Source: Methylobacterium indicum
Lineage (GTDB): Bacteria > Pseudomonadota > Alphaproteobacteria > Rhizobiales > Beijerinckiaceae
Length of the DNA stretch: 59,826 bases
Direction of reading: 5' to 3'
Assembly: GCF_001043895.1 (NCBI RefSeq)
Contig: NZ_JTHF01000001.1
Coordinates: 1 to 59,826 of the forward strand
Shown here one piece after another: positions 58,609-59,826 of the stretch (the first letter of the stretch is position 1; each line of letters begins with the position of its first letter). The translations under genes and the position numbers were made by a program. Under the pieces are notes generated by a model. It was not told the origin of the DNA and searched no databases. It saw only the letters and a program-made list of their open reading frames with translations.

Positions 58609-59025
58609 ATGATGGACGAGGCGGATCACGGCAACATCTACGGGGCGACCATCCCGTTCGCGCATCTCTGCGGCATCGAGGCGCTGGAGGTGGTGGACGG
58701 GCGCACGCGCCTGCGCCTGGCGCTCGGGCCGCAGCACGGCAACAACCTCGGCATCGCCCATGGCGGCATCCTCTGCACGCTCCTCGACATCGCCATGGGC
58801 ACGGTGGCGCGCCTCACCGCCGGCCGGCCGGTGGTGACCCTCGACATGCAGACCCGCTTCCTGTCCCCCGGCCACGGCGTGCTCCTGGCGGAGGGCCGGG
58901 TGACGCGGGCCGGCCAGTCGATCCTGTTCTGCGACGCCGAGATCCGCGACGAGGCGGGGCGGGTGGTGGCGACCTCGACCGGGGTGTTCAAGCCGATCGG
59001 CGTGAAGGAGCAGGCCAAGGCGTAG
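58609..59025 (+). CDS. PaaI-type hotdog thioesterase
   Basis: The 138-residue single hotdog-fold enzyme likely hydrolyses small or aromatic acyl-CoA thioesters. The central motif NNLGIAHGGILCTLLDIAMG (about 45-64) carries the expected His-Gly-Gly and the catalytic Asp region. VTLDMQTRFLSPG and LLAEGRVTRAGQSILFCDAE follow. Two adjacent ATG codons (58609, 58612) are possible starts. It is divergent from the histidine phosphatase gene. The MFS gene downstream starts 105 bp later. Confidence 0.9.
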   Translation: MMDEADHGNIYGATIPFAHLCGIEALEVVDGRTRLRLALGPQHGNNLGIAHGGILCTLLDIAMGTVARLTAGRPVVTLDMQTRFLSPGHGVLLAEGRVTRAGQSILFCDAEIRDEAGRVVATSTGVFKPIGVKEQAKA

Positions 59026-59129
59026 AGCGGGTTTTGGGGCGGGCCGCCGAGGTTTCTGATCGGTTTCGGGTTCCCCTGGCGGCGTCGGGGGCCATCTCCG
59101 TTCCGGCACGGTCCGATCGAAAGGCCCCG

Positions 59130-59826
59130 ATGACGCACCCTTCCGCCACCCGCGCCGCCCCCGGCGGCGCGATCGAGCCCGACGCCGCCGTCGGCGGCGT
59201 GATCGAGACCGATGTCTCGGCCCGGCTCGACCGGCTGCCCTGGGGCCGGTTCCACACGCTCGTGGTGCTGGCGCTCGGCATCACCTGGGTGCTCGACGGG
59301 CTCGAGGTGACGCTGGCCGGCGCGCTCGCCGGTGCGCTCAAGGCGAGCCCGACGCTGCAATTCTCCAACGCCGAGATCGGGCTCGCGACCTCGAGCTACC
59401 TCGCCGGCGCGGTGCTCGGCGCCGTCGGCTTCGGCTGGCTCACCGACCGGCTCGGGCGCAAGAAGCTCTTCTTCATCACGCTGGCGGTCTACCTCGCGGC
59501 CACCGCCGCCACCGGCCTGTCCTGGAGCCTGTGGAGCTTCTGCCTGTTTCGCTTCCTCACCGGGGCCGGCATCGGCGGCGAGTACACGGCGATCAATTCC
59601 ACCATCCAGGAGCTGATCCCGGCCCGGGCCCGCGGCTGGACCGACCTCGTCATCAACGGCAGCTTCTGGCTCGGCGCGGTGCTCGGCGCCGGCACCTCGC
59701 TCGTCGTGCTCGATCCCGCCCTGTTCGGACCGGATCTCGGCTGGCGCGTCGCCTTCGGGCTCGGCGCGTTCCTCGGCCTCGTCATCCTCTTTCTGCGCAC
59801 CTGGATCCCCGAGAGCCCGCGCTGGC
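59130..59826 (+). CDS. MFS transporter, truncated by window end
   Basis: Only the first 232 residues are visible; there is no stop before the window edge. After a hydrophilic leader of about 40 residues, TM1 is HTLVVLALGITWVLDGLEVT. The family loop between TM2 and TM3 appears as GWLTDRLGRKKLFF. FRFLTGAGIGGEYTAINSTI (TM4) and the central WIPESPRW at the edge place it in the sugar-porter/metabolite:H+ symporter branch. The Asp in TM1 (WVLDGLE) is typical of aromatic-acid and related symporters. The substrate is unknown. Confidence 0.93.
   Translation, partial: MTHPSATRAAPGGAIEPDAAVGGVIETDVSARLDRLPWGRFHTLVVLALGITWVLDGLEVTLAGALAGALKASPTLQFSNAEIGLATSSYLAGAVLGAVGFGWLTDRLGRKKLFFITLAVYLAATAATGLSWSLWSFCLFRFLTGAGIGGEYTAINSTIQELIPARARGWTDLVINGSFWLGAVLGAGTSLVVLDPALFGPDLGWRVAFGLGAFLGLVILFLRTWIPESPRW

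Overview
The window is a GC-rich (roughly 70%) stretch of an alphaproteobacterial chromosome. Gene content and order point to a Methylobacterium-like member of the Hyphomicrobiales. The nuoA-N operon runs into birA, rnj, mce, a DUF1467 gene, proS and the lol genes, a run I recall from Hyphomicrobiales. meaB and mce (methylmalonyl-CoA metabolism) are both present. An EcfG-type general stress promoter and many palindromic intergenic repeats also fit. The genus is an inference from gene content; no 16S gene is present.

Layout. 1-9540: a Tat-type lipoprotein hydrolase, meaB, a divergent oxidoreductase/HxlR pair, a tiny conserved protein, and a TetR-controlled MFP-RND efflux operon whose operator is a perfect 20-bp palindrome. 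9577-10011: a mosaic of inverted intergenic repeats, one module of which also lies at the left edge of the window in the opposite orientation. 10057-14438: ppiD-trpE on the minus strand and divergent tpiA. 14775-15488: tRNA-Val(UAC) and three tandem tRNA-Asp(GUC). 15584-17920: a Cache-domain chemoreceptor and a CAP-domain lipoprotein. 18228-33809: the complete 14-gene complex I operon, with two promoter-like sites sharing a 13-nt sequence, one before nuoA and one before nuoJ. 33814-41373: birA, rnj, mce, DUF1467, proS, a lolC/E permease and lolD. A strong minus-strand promoter and terminator between DUF1467 and proS outline an unannotated RNA of about 160 nt. 41618-47663: ppdK, a membrane-bound 2Fe-2S/cyclase fusion and a SleB-type wall hydrolase. 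48284-59826: mixed housekeeping and catabolic genes, ending in a truncated MFS transporter.

How the genes work together. NuoA-N form the respiratory NADH dehydrogenase. MeaB and Mce serve methylmalonyl-CoA mutase, although they lie about 34 kb apart. TpiA, Glk and PpdK belong to central carbon metabolism. LolC/E-LolD move lipoproteins to the outer membrane. The most unusual protein is the 576-residue cyclase. It joins a six-helix, histidine-rich anchor resembling diheme b quinone-reactive anchors to a ferredoxin domain and a class III cyclase domain that lacks the usual substrate-selecting lysine. No CRISPR array, prophage, transposase or rRNA operon was seen.
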